Counted from the first letter of the stretch, positions 52,159 to 61,959 are shown. The stretch: 64,000 nt of DNA from JADFOI01 sp965218935 (GCA_965218935.1 CBDCMH010000007.1:558001-622000); one strand, 5' to 3'. Notes: generated by a model from the letters alone, not told the origin. Translations and numbers: made by a program.

Positions 52159-53333
52159 TGCTTCTCCATCGGTTCCTCGATGAGAAAATAGAAAATCGTA
52201 CTGCTGAACAGGGTGAGCAGAGCCGCCCATGCGGTGACTCCCCAGTACCCTAACTGTGAGTATAGATTCCCCGCCACCAAAACAGAAATAGAAATTCCTA
52301 ATTGGGAACTGGCGTTCCTCAGAGCCAAGAAGGCACCCCGTTCTGCCCCCTGAACAAGCTCTGTTTGCAGGGTGTGAAGGGAGGTTTGGCGAAATGAGAT
52401 GCAAAGAGAGATGAGAAAAAACAGTACGATCAGAGGTATTCCCCACCCCAGCCGAGCCAGCGCCAGCAAGGGAATAACGAGCACGGTATTGGCCGCTAAA
52501 AAGACCCTTCTTTTGCTGAAGCGGTCGCTGATCCATCCAGAGATCGGGCTCCCCACAGCTGCCGCTATCCCGGCTGTCAGAAAGAGCCAGGAAATCTGAA
52601 GAGGTCGAAGTCCAAAGTTCTGATCCAGATAATCTGAAATAAAGGTCAAGAAGGCCAGCGTGGCCCCCGAAACACCAAAGGAGACAGCTACAGCAGCAGC
52701 CGTCTCACGTTGCAGGAGAAGGCGAGGGTAAACACTCCATAACACGCCGGCAGAGCGGCCCGAGGAGAATCTATCCCCTGGAAAGAAAAGAAGCGTACAA
52801 AGAAGCAACAACACAGCCAGGAGTGACGAAGCCAGAAAGATGCTTCTCCAGTTCCAAGTCTGAGCCATCCACGCTGCCAGGGGTACCCCCAAAATCAAAG
52901 CCGCAAAGTAAGAGCTCAGAACCACTCCCATAACCCGCCCGCGACGGTGATAGGGAAAAGAATCGCCCACAAAACTGGCCGTACAGGTGGAGAGCAAACC
53001 GGCCGTTAAACCAGTCATCGTCCTGAACCAGAATAACTGAGAGTATCCCTGAACTAAATATGTACAAATAGCTATTACAGCAAGACAACCCAGCCCTAAG
53101 CGGAGAAAGATGACTCTCCCAAATCGGTCGGACAGCGGGCCCAGGAACAAACTGGACAGACCCGCTGCCAGGGCATAGCTACTGAAGAGCCATCCCAAGC
53201 TCTGGATGGAAACCCCGAATTCGCGGCCCAGCGTGGGAAGTAGCGGAATCAGAAGCTGATTGTCGGCCGTGGCTAAAAACAGCACTCCGAAGAGGGTGGC
53301 AATGATCACTCTCGAGCGCTGATGGTGACTCAT
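52155..53333 (-). CDS. MFS drug/metabolite efflux-type transporter
   Basis: 392 residues, 12 membrane helices. The motif A loop reads GPLSDRFGRVIFLRLG and is repeated in the second half (GWISDRFSKRRVFLAAN). The first helix contains FGVLFLATADNQLLIPLLP, as in DHA1-type exporters. Substrate not known. I prefer the ATG at 53333; a TTG at 53363 would add ten residues. The 3' end overlaps the GTG start of the peptidase gene. Confidence 0.86.
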   Translation of the reverse strand: MSHHQRSRVIIATLFGVLFLATADNQLLIPLLPTLGREFGVSIQSLGWLFSSYALAAGLSSLFLGPLSDRFGRVIFLRLGLGCLAVIAICTYLVQGYSQLFWFRTMTGLTAGLLSTCTASFVGDSFPYHRRGRVMGVVLSSYFAALILGVPLAAWMAQTWNWRSIFLASSLLAVLLLLCTLLFFPGDRFSSGRSAGVLWSVYPRLLLQRETAAAVAVSFGVSGATLAFLTFISDYLDQNFGLRPLQISWLFLTAGIAAAVGSPISGWISDRFSKRRVFLAANTVLVIPLLALARLGWGIPLIVLFFLISLCISFRQTSLHTLQTELVQGAERGAFLALRNASSQLGISISVLVAGNLYSQLGYWGVTAWAALLTLFSSTIFYFLIEEPMEKQ

Positions 53334-53408
53334 GAATTTCAGAGTAAAGGTTTTCGGCTTCAAGTTCTAGACAGCTTCTCGGCCGGAAAGAGGAAGAGAG
53401 ACAAGGGG

Positions 53409-54125
53409 TCAGGGTGTCAGTTTCTTCCTTGCGTCCGAGGGGCGAATGTAATTGGCCTTGAGCTGCTGCGCAGCCTGGGTTGCTCCCTCTCTGAAACGCT
53501 CATAGCCAAGCTGGCACAGTGCTTCCAGCACCCGGTTATCCGTCTCCACTACCAGCGCTTCAGGATGGGCAGCGACGATGGTCTCCTTATAGAGCTTTGC
53601 GCCATCACCCACAAACAAACATTCCTGTCCAGCTATCTCTTTCACCCACTGCTCGGGAGAACGCACTTCTTCTTTCTGTTCCAACTCAATCCGGGATCCG
53701 TTGAACTTGAAAATCGCTCCGTAGATCTGATTACGGCGGGCATCGATCATGGGTGCCACCCGGGAATGAGCCCAGCAAAAACGATAGGCGAGTGACTCAA
53801 GAGTCGAGATACCGACAGCGGGTTTGTTGAGTCCCTGGCAGAAACCCTTCACGGTGGCTATCCCGATGCGCAGACCGGTAAAGGAACCTGGTCCGTTGGT
53901 CACCGCAAAACAGTCCATCTCCTCGAGCTTGAGCTGGTGCTGTTCGAGTAAAAAGTCGACCAGGTGAAGTATTGTTTCTGCGTACTGAAGGGGCGCCTTT
54001 ACCATCAGTGAAGCGATCACTTCCCCGTTTCGGCACAGGGCCGCACCTCCACTGTTGGTAGCCGTATCAATCGCCAGAACATGAACCGGGGCCTTCGTCA
54101 CTTCGCGACGATAGCATGAAAGCAC
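53409..54125 (-). CDS. tsaB: tRNA threonylcarbamoyladenosine biosynthesis protein TsaB
   Basis: Up to 238 residues. ASKHA-fold protein with VLAIDTATNSGGAALC at its beginning and the TsaB hallmark NGPGSFTGLRIGIATVKGF (starting near residue 77). It acts with TsaD and TsaE in making t6A37 of tRNA. Two starts are possible: ATG at 54125, or GTG at 54101 (MTKAPVHVLAIDT). The first adds eight residues encoded by a GTCACTTCGCGACG repeat, so the GTG may be the older start. It heads the tsaB-MFS-peptidase group. Confidence 0.9.
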   Translation of the reverse strand: MLSCYRREVTKAPVHVLAIDTATNSGGAALCRNGEVIASLMVKAPLQYAETILHLVDFLLEQHQLKLEEMDCFAVTNGPGSFTGLRIGIATVKGFCQGLNKPAVGISTLESLAYRFCWAHSRVAPMIDARRNQIYGAIFKFNGSRIELEQKEEVRSPEQWVKEIAGQECLFVGDGAKLYKETIVAAHPEALVVETDNRVLEALCQLGYERFREGATQAAQQLKANYIRPSDARKKLTP

Positions 54126-54142
54126 GACGCCGCGAAGTGACG
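54094..54142. repeat. GTCACTTCGCG inverted repeat at the tsaB start
   Basis: CGTCACTTCGCG (54096-54107) and CGCGAAGTGACG (54131-54142) are perfect 12-base inverted repeats. Same family as at 36888, 37187, 39079-39275 and 46385. Confidence 0.75.
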
Positions 54143-54199
54143 GCAGCCCAAAAATTCATACCCCCTTGCTAGAGTAAAGTGAAAGGCAGGAGAGGCATG

Positions 54200-54476
54200 A
54201 GTGCCTCGCTCCATAAGTATGATGACGTTTGCTGATGGGGCTTGCGAGGGGAGGTCAAGGAGCGAGGAGGAGTCGATGTCAGAGGCATCGGCGACGACGA
54301 GAGACACAGAGATCGCCCGCAATCTCCATTAGCCCGATGGGTGGCGGCGGGACGGCATCGATTTTTTTGTCGCTCCTCCTCCACGATGTACAATGACATC
54401 GCGTCGTCGTCGACTTCGCGAACTCGACGCGGTCGCGGTCGCCAGAAACGTCACCATATTTATGGAACGAGGCACT
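54200..54476. mobile_element. MITE-like element upstream of mutS
   Basis: Terminal inverted repeats of 31 bases, 54200-54230 and 54446-54476, match at 28 positions (AGTGCCTCG-TCCATAA-TATG-TGACGTTT). The 277-base unit has no convincing gene. Inside are CG-rich partial complements such as CGATGTCA/TGACATCG and GCGAGGAGGAG/CTCCTCCTC. It ends 7 bases before the mutS ATG, so it must supply or disturb the mutS leader. The 54126-54483 gap holds little else. Confidence 0.7.
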
Positions 54477-54483
54477 AACTGCG

Positions 54484-56976
54484 ATGGAAAATCTGAGTCC
54501 TATGATGCGTCAGTATCATGACATCAAGCGGGAGCATCCCGGCATGCTGTTGTTCTTCCGCCTGGGTGATTTCTATGAGATGTTTTACGAAGATGCCATC
54601 CTGGCCAGCCGCGAATTGGAGATCACCCTCACCTCCCGCAACCGCGACCGTACGGGCGATCCCATTCCTATGTGTGGAGTGCCCCATCATTCCGTCAACA
54701 GCTATCTGGTCCGGCTCATCAGAAAAGGTCACAAGGTAGCCATCTGTGAGCAAACCGAAGACCCGCGTCAGGCGAAAGGGATTGTGCGTCGCGAGGTCAC
54801 AAGGATTGTTACCCCGGGAACGGCCATTGAGGAAGGCCTGCTGGAGTCCAGAGAAAACAATTTCATCGCCGGTTTGGTGGAGACGAAGGAGCGCGTGGGC
54901 GCTTCTTTTCTTGATCTCTCCACCGGAGAGTTCCTGCTGAGTGAGTTTTCAGGAACCCAGGCCTGGTCAGAGATGCAGCAGGAACTGGTCCACTTTCAGC
55001 CGAGTGAACTGATTCTCTCCGAGGAGCACCAGGAGAAGCTCTCCGCTCAAGTTCCCGCTGACTTGCGGGACCGGGCTCTGAAAACTCCCCAGTCTCAGTG
55101 GACTTTCAATCTGGATTACTGCAAGCGCATTCTGCTGGAGCATTTTCAGGTATCCACCCTGGAAGGGTTTGGCCTCAACGGACACCAGGCGGCTATTTGT
55201 GCGGCGGGAGCTCTGCTGCACTATGTGAAGGGAACCCAAAAATCACAACTGGCTCACATCACCCATTTGAATTTGCTTGAAACCAGCCGGCATCTCAAAT
55301 TGGATGAATCCACGGTTCTGAATCTGGAACTGGTCCAGGGCTTTGACGGAAACAAGAAATGGACTCTCCTGGCCGTTTTGGACCTGACGGAAACTGCTAT
55401 GGGAGCGCGCTTGTTGCGAAGCTGGATGCTGAGGCCAAGCCTGGACTTGAGCAGGATCAATGAGCGCTTGGATGCCGTTGAGGAATTGTCTCAGTCGGTC
55501 GTCGGAATGGATCGTTTGGGCCAGGTCTTCAAAACCATTCAGGATTTGGAGCGACTCCTGTCCCGAGTGACTATGGAGACGGCAAACGCCCGGGATTTGC
55601 TGGCTCTAAAAAATTCCCTGCAGCAACTCCCTCAAGTCTCCGAACTGCTGGAGGGTTATAGCAGTCGCTTGCTCTCTCCCCGGCTGGATCTCCTGGAAGA
55701 TCTGGTTCAACTGCTGGAACAGGCCATTGCCGAGGATCCTCCGGTGAGCTTGAATGAAGGAGGTCTGATCCGGAGGCGCTTCAATTCAGAATTGGATGAA
55801 CTGCGCGAAATTACACGTTCAGGAAAGTCCTTCATTGCCCGTCTGGAATCCCAGGAGCGTGAGAAAACGGCTATCCCTTCCCTCAAAGTCAAATACAACA
55901 AGGTGTTTGGCTATTTCATCGAGATCACCAAAACTCATCTGGCTTCCGTTCCACCTCACTACATCCGCAAACAGACCCTGGTGGGATCCGAGCGTTATAT
56001 TACTCCTGAACTCAAAGAGTACGAAGAAAAGGTTCTTACCGCCCAGGAGAAGATCTTCGAGCTGGAAAAAAGCCTCTTCCTGGAGCTCCGCAAGCAGGTG
56101 GGTCAGCAGGCCCAACCCATTCAACAAACGGCTCAAACCATCGCCTGCATCGATTGTCTCTTGGCTCTTGCACAGGCCGCCAAGAAATACCGTTACGTTC
56201 GCCCCCAGCTGGACGAGACCCACGAGATGGCCATTCGAGGAGGACGCCATCCGGTTGTGGAGCTTCAAAATAGTGATCCCTTTGTTCCCAACGACCTGCT
56301 TTGTCAGGCCGACGGGGATCAGTTGTTGATTCTAACCGGGCCCAATATGGGGGGAAAATCGACCTATCTTCGTCAAAATGCCCTCATCGTGATCATGGCT
56401 CAGATGGGCTCTTTCGTTCCGGCTGATGAAGCCCACATCGGCGTTGTCGACCGGATTTTCACTCGAGTGGGTGCCAGTGACAATCTGGCCCGCGGGCGTT
56501 CCACTTTTATGGTGGAAATGATCGAAACAGCCACCATCCTGAATTCCGCTACTGCCCGGAGCTTCATCTTACTGGATGAGGTGGGACGCGGAACCGCCAC
56601 TTTTGATGGGTTGTCCATTGCCTGGTCGGTGGCAGAGTATCTGCTCACTCAGGAGAAGCGGAAGGCTCGAACCTTGTTCGCTACCCACTATCAGGAGTTG
56701 ACCAAACTGGAGGTACTGTATGAAGGGGCGAAGAACTATTGTGTGAGAGTTCAGGAATCCGACCAGAAGATTGTTTTCTTTCACCGTGTAGCTCCGGGCG
56801 TAGCCAGCAAAAGTTACGGCATTGAAGTGGCTCGTCTGGCCGGCTTGCCCCAGGGGGTCATCGGCAGGGCTCGAGAGATTCTTTCCCGCCTGGAGCGCAA
56901 AGATCTCAAGCTTTTGGGCCACTCTCACACCACCGCTTCCGCCGTAACCGACGAGTTGCAAAAGAAGCTGTTCTAG
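54484..56976 (+). CDS. mutS: DNA mismatch repair protein MutS
   Basis: 830 residues. N-terminal mismatch-binding domain with Phe30 and Glu32 (RLGDFYEMFYED), connector, lever and clamp, then the ABC ATPase: Walker A TGPNMGGKSTYLR near residue 620, signature and Walker B ILLDEVGRGTATFDGLS, FATHYQEL. The C-terminus is short after SRLERKDLK. It recognises mismatches and recruits MutL (encoded at 19745). The start ATG directly follows a MITE-like element, and no classical ribosome binding site is visible (AACTGCG). Confidence 0.95.
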   Translation: MENLSPMMRQYHDIKREHPGMLLFFRLGDFYEMFYEDAILASRELEITLTSRNRDRTGDPIPMCGVPHHSVNSYLVRLIRKGHKVAICEQTEDPRQAKGIVRREVTRIVTPGTAIEEGLLESRENNFIAGLVETKERVGASFLDLSTGEFLLSEFSGTQAWSEMQQELVHFQPSELILSEEHQEKLSAQVPADLRDRALKTPQSQWTFNLDYCKRILLEHFQVSTLEGFGLNGHQAAICAAGALLHYVKGTQKSQLAHITHLNLLETSRHLKLDESTVLNLELVQGFDGNKKWTLLAVLDLTETAMGARLLRSWMLRPSLDLSRINERLDAVEELSQSVVGMDRLGQVFKTIQDLERLLSRVTMETANARDLLALKNSLQQLPQVSELLEGYSSRLLSPRLDLLEDLVQLLEQAIAEDPPVSLNEGGLIRRRFNSELDELREITRSGKSFIARLESQEREKTAIPSLKVKYNKVFGYFIEITKTHLASVPPHYIRKQTLVGSERYITPELKEYEEKVLTAQEKIFELEKSLFLELRKQVGQQAQPIQQTAQTIACIDCLLALAQAAKKYRYVRPQLDETHEMAIRGGRHPVVELQNSDPFVPNDLLCQADGDQLLILTGPNMGGKSTYLRQNALIVIMAQMGSFVPADEAHIGVVDRIFTRVGASDNLARGRSTFMVEMIETATILNSATARSFILLDEVGRGTATFDGLSIAWSVAEYLLTQEKRKARTLFATHYQELTKLEVLYEGAKNYCVRVQESDQKIVFFHRVAPGVASKSYGIEVARLAGLPQGVIGRAREILSRLERKDLKLLGHSHTTASAVTDELQKKLF

Positions 56977-57374
56977 AGGAACCTGACCTAAAAGAGGCTG
57001 ACCACCTGACCCCCCGACCGGGTGTTAAGGCTCTGACGCATCAGCAGCATTGAGCTTCTCAACCTGATTTCCGACTCCGGTCTGGGTTCTATACTCATAG
57101 TCTGTAGTCTGTTGCCCGGGGTCAGGAGGTCCAGTTTGGCCAGAGGTGGTCAGCAGTCAAAGACTGCTTCGTGGGTAGCCACATCGAGTCGGGTTCGGGA
57201 GATCGTGGAGTGATCAGACGGCGACTCGCTCAGTTTCAATCCCAGAAACTCTCGCAGTGCCGGTCTGGGTTCTATACTCATAGTCAGTCTGTTGCCCGGG
57301 GTCAGGAGGTCAGGTGGTCAGCCTCCCCCCCCCTGGTCATTCGACACCGCTCGGTGATATCTTGCTAGACCTTG
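56977..57374. repeat. Repeat-rich intergenic region with a 45-bp direct repeat
   Basis: The block CCGGTCTGGGTTCTATACTCATAGTC...GTCTGTTGCCCGGGGTCAGGAGGTC (given in parts) occurs at 57077-57131 and 57260-57311, with a 5-base difference. CCTGACCA-type units stand at 56980-57020 and 57300-57325. No gene found in the gap. Confidence 0.75.
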
Positions 57375-58988
57375 ATGAGCCTCATCCGCCAGTACTGGCT
57401 TCTCCTTCTTCTCGCTCTTCCCTTTTTCGTCGCTCTGGATGACTCCTCCCTTTGGGACAGTAATGAAGCCTTCTATGCCCAGACCCCACGCGAAATGCTG
57501 GAGCAGGGCAATTGGAGTGTCCCCTCCTTCAACGGGCAACCTCGACTCAACAAACCTCCCCTTTCCTATTGGGTGGTGGCTCCCTTTTACAGCCTTTTCG
57601 CTCCCTCCGTTTTCTGGGAACGGTTTCCCATGGCGCTGCTGGCCTATGGATCCGTTCTAGCGGTTTTTCTAATCGGCAACTTCCTCTATGACCGGCAGGT
57701 GGCGTTGTGGGCGGCAGGGATCTTTGCCACAACCTTTCGCTTTCTCATCCTGTCACGCCGGCTTCTGATTGACGTCCTGCTGTTGTTTTGCTTGTTGTGG
57801 GCCATTGCCTTCTTCCTTTTCTGGCTCCACTCGCAGAAAAAACAGCATTTTCTTCTGGCCAGCTTTTTTTTTGGCCTGGCCTTTCTGGCCAAGGGGCCTG
57901 TGGCCTTCCTTCCCTTGTTCTTTCTGGGGCTCTATCTTTGGATCCGTGGCGAAATGCACCGACTGGTTCAGGCTCCCTGGGTGGCAGGCGGTCTGATCTA
58001 TTTGTTTCTATGTTCCTTCTGGTTTGCACTTTTAGGAATCACGACCGGGTGGGAGCCCGTTCTGGAGTTCTTCCTAAGCGACAATCTTGGCCGCTTCGTT
58101 TCTGTGGACTTCGGTCCTCAGCGCGGTCCTTTCTATTATGTGGGAGTTTTTCTGGGCGACTTTTTCCCCTGGTCGTTCTTTTTCCCCGCAGCTGTGATCT
58201 GGACTCTACAGAGAAAGAACGGGAGCGACCCAGAAGAAAAAAACCCTCACTGGATGTTGCTCAGCCTCTGGATCGGGACCTATTTTCTTCTCTTTTCCCT
58301 CTCCCACAACAAGCAGGAATACTACATCTTACCCCTCTATCCGGCGACGGCCCTGTGGGTGGCTCTTTACTTCAAGCGGGCTCGACCCTCGATGATTTTG
58401 TCAGGAATCGTAGCCACTCTTCTTACTCTTCTTGCTCTATCCCTTTTTGCCATCCTGCGGGTATTGTTTGAGGAAGCCTGGCTATGGCTCCCGTTACTCT
58501 TTGTTCCTGCTTTAGTGTGGGGTCTGGTGAGACGACACTACTCTCTGGCCCTGGCCTCCCTGGCTCTTTTTTACTTCGCTTCCTTCGCCCTTTACCTCCA
58601 ACCCCTGGAGGAGTTCAAACCGGTCCATCATTTCGCCGAGAGGATAAGAACAGATCAGAGGCAACCGAATTTCCAGGCAGGCTACTACAAACTTGCGGCA
58701 CCCAGCCTGGCCTTTTATCTGGACCAGCCCATTTTTGAACTGGGCGATCTTCAGGCGGCTGTCACCCTTCTGGAGTCTGAAGCTACCGTCTACATGATCG
58801 TGAGTGCCGAGCACTATTCGGAGCTGACCCAAGCCACTCCACAACCCTTGCAAATTGTGGAAGAGCGGCCGAAGTTATATACTACGGCACGTACCCTGAT
58901 CGAAGGATTCCGACGTGACCGAAGTGACAATCTCCGAGAAAGTTGGACCCGCTCCGTCTACCTCATCACCAATCGAGGCACCCTCTGA
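57375..58988 (+). CDS. Membrane glycosyltransferase, GT39/ArnT-like
   Basis: 537 residues with about 11-12 membrane helices. The first periplasmic loop carries the catalytic acidic pattern of ArnT/PMT enzymes (ALDDSSLWDSNEAFYAQTPR), followed by RLNKPPLSYWVV, where the Lys-Pro-Pro motif binds lipid-linked sugar. A soluble C-terminal part starts around residue 400. Such enzymes move a sugar from polyprenyl phosphate to lipid A or other acceptors on the outer face of the inner membrane. The start is ATG at 57375; a TTG precedes it in frame. It overlaps the GT2 gene by 74 bases. Confidence 0.85.
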   Translation: MSLIRQYWLLLLLALPFFVALDDSSLWDSNEAFYAQTPREMLEQGNWSVPSFNGQPRLNKPPLSYWVVAPFYSLFAPSVFWERFPMALLAYGSVLAVFLIGNFLYDRQVALWAAGIFATTFRFLILSRRLLIDVLLLFCLLWAIAFFLFWLHSQKKQHFLLASFFFGLAFLAKGPVAFLPLFFLGLYLWIRGEMHRLVQAPWVAGGLIYLFLCSFWFALLGITTGWEPVLEFFLSDNLGRFVSVDFGPQRGPFYYVGVFLGDFFPWSFFFPAAVIWTLQRKNGSDPEEKNPHWMLLSLWIGTYFLLFSLSHNKQEYYILPLYPATALWVALYFKRARPSMILSGIVATLLTLLALSLFAILRVLFEEAWLWLPLLFVPALVWGLVRRHYSLALASLALFYFASFALYLQPLEEFKPVHHFAERIRTDQRQPNFQAGYYKLAAPSLAFYLDQPIFELGDLQAAVTLLESEATVYMIVSAEHYSELTQATPQPLQIVEERPKLYTTARTLIEGFRRDRSDNLRESWTRSVYLITNRGTL

Positions 58989-60030
58989 AACAGGGCTTGA
59001 GCTGTCTATCATCATTCCCGTCTTCAACGAACTCGAGACTCTCGAACCCCTATACGATCATCTCAAGCAAAGCCTGACTCCCTGGGAATCCAGTTGCGAA
59101 ATTCTCTTCGTCAACGATGGAAGTTCCGATGGGAGCTCCGAGACACTCCAGCGCCTGGCCGCCCTGGACCGGCGGGTTCGTGTCCTGGAATTTGTTCGCA
59201 ATTTCGGGCAAACCGCCGCTATTGCCGCCGGATTTGATTATGCCCGGGGGAGGATCATCATTCCGCTGGACGCGGATCTCCAGAATGATCCTCAGGATAT
59301 TCCCCGCATCATGGAGAAGCTGGAAGACGGCTACGACGTGGTCAACTGCTGGAGACAGGACCGCAAGGACCCCTGGCTCACACGAATCCTGCCCTCACAC
59401 CTGGCCAACCGCTTGATCAGCTGGATCAGTGGTGTCTATCTGCGTGACTATGGCTGTACCCTGAAAGGCTACAAACGAGACATTGTGCGGCACATCCGCT
59501 TATACGGAGAAATGCATCGATTCATTCCCATCTTTGCCAGCTGGGCGGGAGCACGGGTGACGGAAATTTCGGTTCAACATCATGCTCGCCGTTTCGGCGA
59601 GTCCAAGTACGGAATGATCCGAAGCGTCAAGGTCCTCCTGGATCTCATCACGATTAAATTTCTGGGAAGTTATTCCACCAAACCGATGTATCTTTTTGGG
59701 GGCCTTGGATTACTTTCTTTTCTGGGAGGCTCACTGCTCAGTGCGGTAACTCTTTACCAGAAGTTTTTCGAGGCCGTGAAGGCCCATCGAAATCCCTTAC
59801 TGTTGCTCTCTATCTTCTTTTTTACAGCAGGGCTCCAATTTATCCTCTTCGGACTGGTGGCTGAACTCCTCATGCGTACTTACCATGAATCCCAGGACAA
59901 GCCGATTTATATCTTAAAGAAAGAAACGGAAGGTAAAAGGGGGGAAAGCGGAGGCAAGAAACAGAAGACAGAAGATCGAAAACAGGAGCCGGAGCAATTG
60001 ACGATAGACCAGCTGACGAGGGACAGCTGA
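58915..60030 (+). CDS. GT2 polyprenyl-phosphate glycosyltransferase (DPM1/ArnC-like)
   Basis: 371 residues. GT-A fold with SIIIPVFNELETLEPL, FVNDGSSDGS and PLDADLQNDPQDI (DxD-type), and the RHHARRFGESKYG-like HARRFGESKYG signature. Two C-terminal helices (about 265-285 and 300-325). A Lys/Glu-rich tail. It loads a sugar onto undecaprenyl phosphate, most likely the donor for the overlapping GT39 enzyme. The GTG start at 58915 has GAAGGA upstream and lies inside the GT39 frame, so the two are coupled. The last 40 residues may be repeat-derived. Confidence 0.86.
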   Translation: MTEVTISEKVGPAPSTSSPIEAPSETGLELSIIIPVFNELETLEPLYDHLKQSLTPWESSCEILFVNDGSSDGSSETLQRLAALDRRVRVLEFVRNFGQTAAIAAGFDYARGRIIIPLDADLQNDPQDIPRIMEKLEDGYDVVNCWRQDRKDPWLTRILPSHLANRLISWISGVYLRDYGCTLKGYKRDIVRHIRLYGEMHRFIPIFASWAGARVTEISVQHHARRFGESKYGMIRSVKVLLDLITIKFLGSYSTKPMYLFGGLGLLSFLGGSLLSAVTLYQKFFEAVKAHRNPLLLLSIFFFTAGLQFILFGLVAELLMRTYHESQDKPIYILKKETEGKRGESGGKKQKTEDRKQEPEQLTIDQLTRDS

Positions 60031-60032
60031 TC

Positions 60033-60064
60033 GCAGCCGGAAGACCGGCTGAAATCCTAAATCG
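60033..60064. repeat. AAATCCTAAATC-type intergenic repeat
   Basis: CGGCTGAAATCCTAAATCGC between convergent genes. It shares words with 48222-48264 and, inverted, with 61990-62038. Confidence 0.6.
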
Positions 60065-60073
60065 CCGGCCGCT

Positions 60074-61774
60074 CTATTTCTTCCAGGGCTGCCTTTCAAA
60101 ATAACTTTTGGTGAGCTTCACAACCACCCCGGAAAGCAGAAGCAAGGCAATCAGATTGGGAAAGGTAACCATTCCCAGCGCCACGTCTCCCAGGGTCCAC
60201 ACTGTAGAGAGAGCGAAGACAGCACCCACAAAGTGCATGATTACGAAAATGATCTTATAGGGCAAAATCGCTTTAGGCCCGAAGAGGTAATTCGCACAAC
60301 GGTCCCCATAGTAACTCCAGGAAATAGCTGTCGAGATGGCAAAGAGAAGCACACTGAGCACGACAATGTAGTTTCCCCAAGGGCCCAATGGCGACAATCC
60401 TCGCTGAAAGGCTAGAGCCGTCAGGGGTGCACCGTTTTCAACAGCCAAGCCATACAAACTCGAGTAGCGGGTTCCATCATCGGCCACGGCAACCTGCTCA
60501 GAGGGCCGAATCACTCCATTGAAAGGCTGCTGCTGGTTGGCATCGACAAAGAACTCATTGACGCTGACGTCATGCCAGGCAAAGCCGGCTTCTGCCGCCC
60601 CAGCCACCGGACGGCCCTCCTCAACCCGAATGGCTTCCGGGATGGAACTCGTCGGCACCGGTCCCCTTTCACTATCGACGAGATAACTGATGTCTCCGGA
60701 AGAGAAAGGCATCGGAGTAGAAACCCTCTCGGTCAGAACGCCGGTAATCAAGATGACCAACCCTGTCATGGTACAGATAATAATGGTGTCGATGAAGGGT
60801 CCAAGCAAAGCCACCACCCCTTCGGCAACCGGTTCATCCGTCTTGGCCGCCGCATGGGCGATGGGAGCTGAACCCTGCCCCGCTTCATTGGAGAACAGGC
60901 CTCGTCGCACTCCCCACATCATGGTTGTAACGAACAGACCTACCCCCGTACCGGCCACACCCGCCGTGGGCTGAAAAGCCTCTCTAAAGATCAGAGCTAG
61001 GGTCGGAATCACTTGGGGTACATTCAAGATCAGAATAATGAGTGCACTCAAGACATAGATGACCGCCATCAGCGGAGCCAGAACGCTGGTCACTCTCGCG
61101 ATTCGGGTGATTCCACCAACAATGACCAAGAAAACAAGAGTGGCTGCCGCCAGACCCGTCATCCATGAGGGAATCCCGAATTCAGTGAAGAGAACATCCG
61201 CCATGGTATTGGCCTGAATTCCGTTGCCGGTGAAAAACGAGGTGATAATAAGGGCAAAGGCAAAAAAGACGGCCATCGCCTTCCAGCGTCGACCCAGTCC
61301 CCGCTCAATGTAGTACATGGGACCCCCGGAAGCCGTTCCGTAGTGACCACGACCTGTTTCGTCGAGGGTTTCAATCACCCGGTAATGCATGGACAAGGTC
61401 ACTTCCACGAATTTGGTGACCATACCCAGAACTGCGGTCATCCACATCCAGAACAAAGCCCCCGGACCTCCGAAATGGATGGCGAGGGCTACCCCTGCAA
61501 TATTGCCAATACCCACGGTGGCGGAAAGAGCGGTACTTAAAGCTTGAAAGTGAGAAACGTCTCCCGGCTGAGACGGGTCATCGTATTTTCCGGAGGTGAG
61601 CGCAAACCCGTGACCCAGACGCCGAAACTGTAAAAAGGCAAGACGAAGGGTCAAAAAGAAGCCGGTTCCCAGAAGAGCGGCTACGATGATGGGAATCGAT
61701 TCCCCGCCGATGGTGGGTCCAAAGCTCCAGGTGTAGTATTCCAGTGTTCCGACGATTCTTTGAAAGAACTCCAT
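60074..61774 (-). CDS. Alanine/glycine:cation symporter (AGCS family)
   Basis: 566 residues with about 11 membrane helices. AGCS signatures: FQALSTALSATVGIGNIAGV, GGPGALFWMWMTAVLGM, GGPMYYIERGLG and SNEAGQGSAPIAHAAA. It takes up small amino acids with Na+ or H+. A periplasmic or cytoplasmic insert of about 100 residues (roughly 365-460; SSLYGLAVENGAPLTALAF is near its end) makes it longer than the classic 450-480-residue members; this longer subclass exists in several phyla. GGAAGGGA lies before the ATG. Confidence 0.88.
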   Translation of the reverse strand: MEFFQRIVGTLEYYTWSFGPTIGGESIPIIVAALLGTGFFLTLRLAFLQFRRLGHGFALTSGKYDDPSQPGDVSHFQALSTALSATVGIGNIAGVALAIHFGGPGALFWMWMTAVLGMVTKFVEVTLSMHYRVIETLDETGRGHYGTASGGPMYYIERGLGRRWKAMAVFFAFALIITSFFTGNGIQANTMADVLFTEFGIPSWMTGLAAATLVFLVIVGGITRIARVTSVLAPLMAVIYVLSALIILILNVPQVIPTLALIFREAFQPTAGVAGTGVGLFVTTMMWGVRRGLFSNEAGQGSAPIAHAAAKTDEPVAEGVVALLGPFIDTIIICTMTGLVILITGVLTERVSTPMPFSSGDISYLVDSERGPVPTSSIPEAIRVEEGRPVAGAAEAGFAWHDVSVNEFFVDANQQQPFNGVIRPSEQVAVADDGTRYSSLYGLAVENGAPLTALAFQRGLSPLGPWGNYIVVLSVLLFAISTAISWSYYGDRCANYLFGPKAILPYKIIFVIMHFVGAVFALSTVWTLGDVALGMVTFPNLIALLLLSGVVVKLTKSYFERQPWKK

Positions 61775-61805
61775 CTTGGTCCCTTCCTGATCAAAACTTC
61801 AGGGC

Positions 61806-61834
61806 ATTATAACGTCGCGATCATGGGGTTACTA
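61806..61834 (-). promoter_or_regulatory. Possible promoter of the AGCS symporter gene
   Basis: On the minus strand a perfect TATAAT (61806-61811) stands 32 bases before the ATG, with a weak -35 (TAGTAA, 61829-61834) 17 bases upstream. Confidence 0.4.
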
Positions 61835-61959
61835 GAAGGCCGTCAGTTGATGGCCGCTTTCCTGGTCGGGAAGCGCGCTAGCGCCGGCACGCTCAGCGTG
61901 CAGAAAATAGAAGAACGAGAATAGAAAACACAAACCGTTACTTGACCACCAGTCTGCGT

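Noticed and set aside
54098..54399. Minus-strand frames inside the MITE-like element
   Set aside because: No domain or ribosome binding site; explained by the inverted-repeat element.
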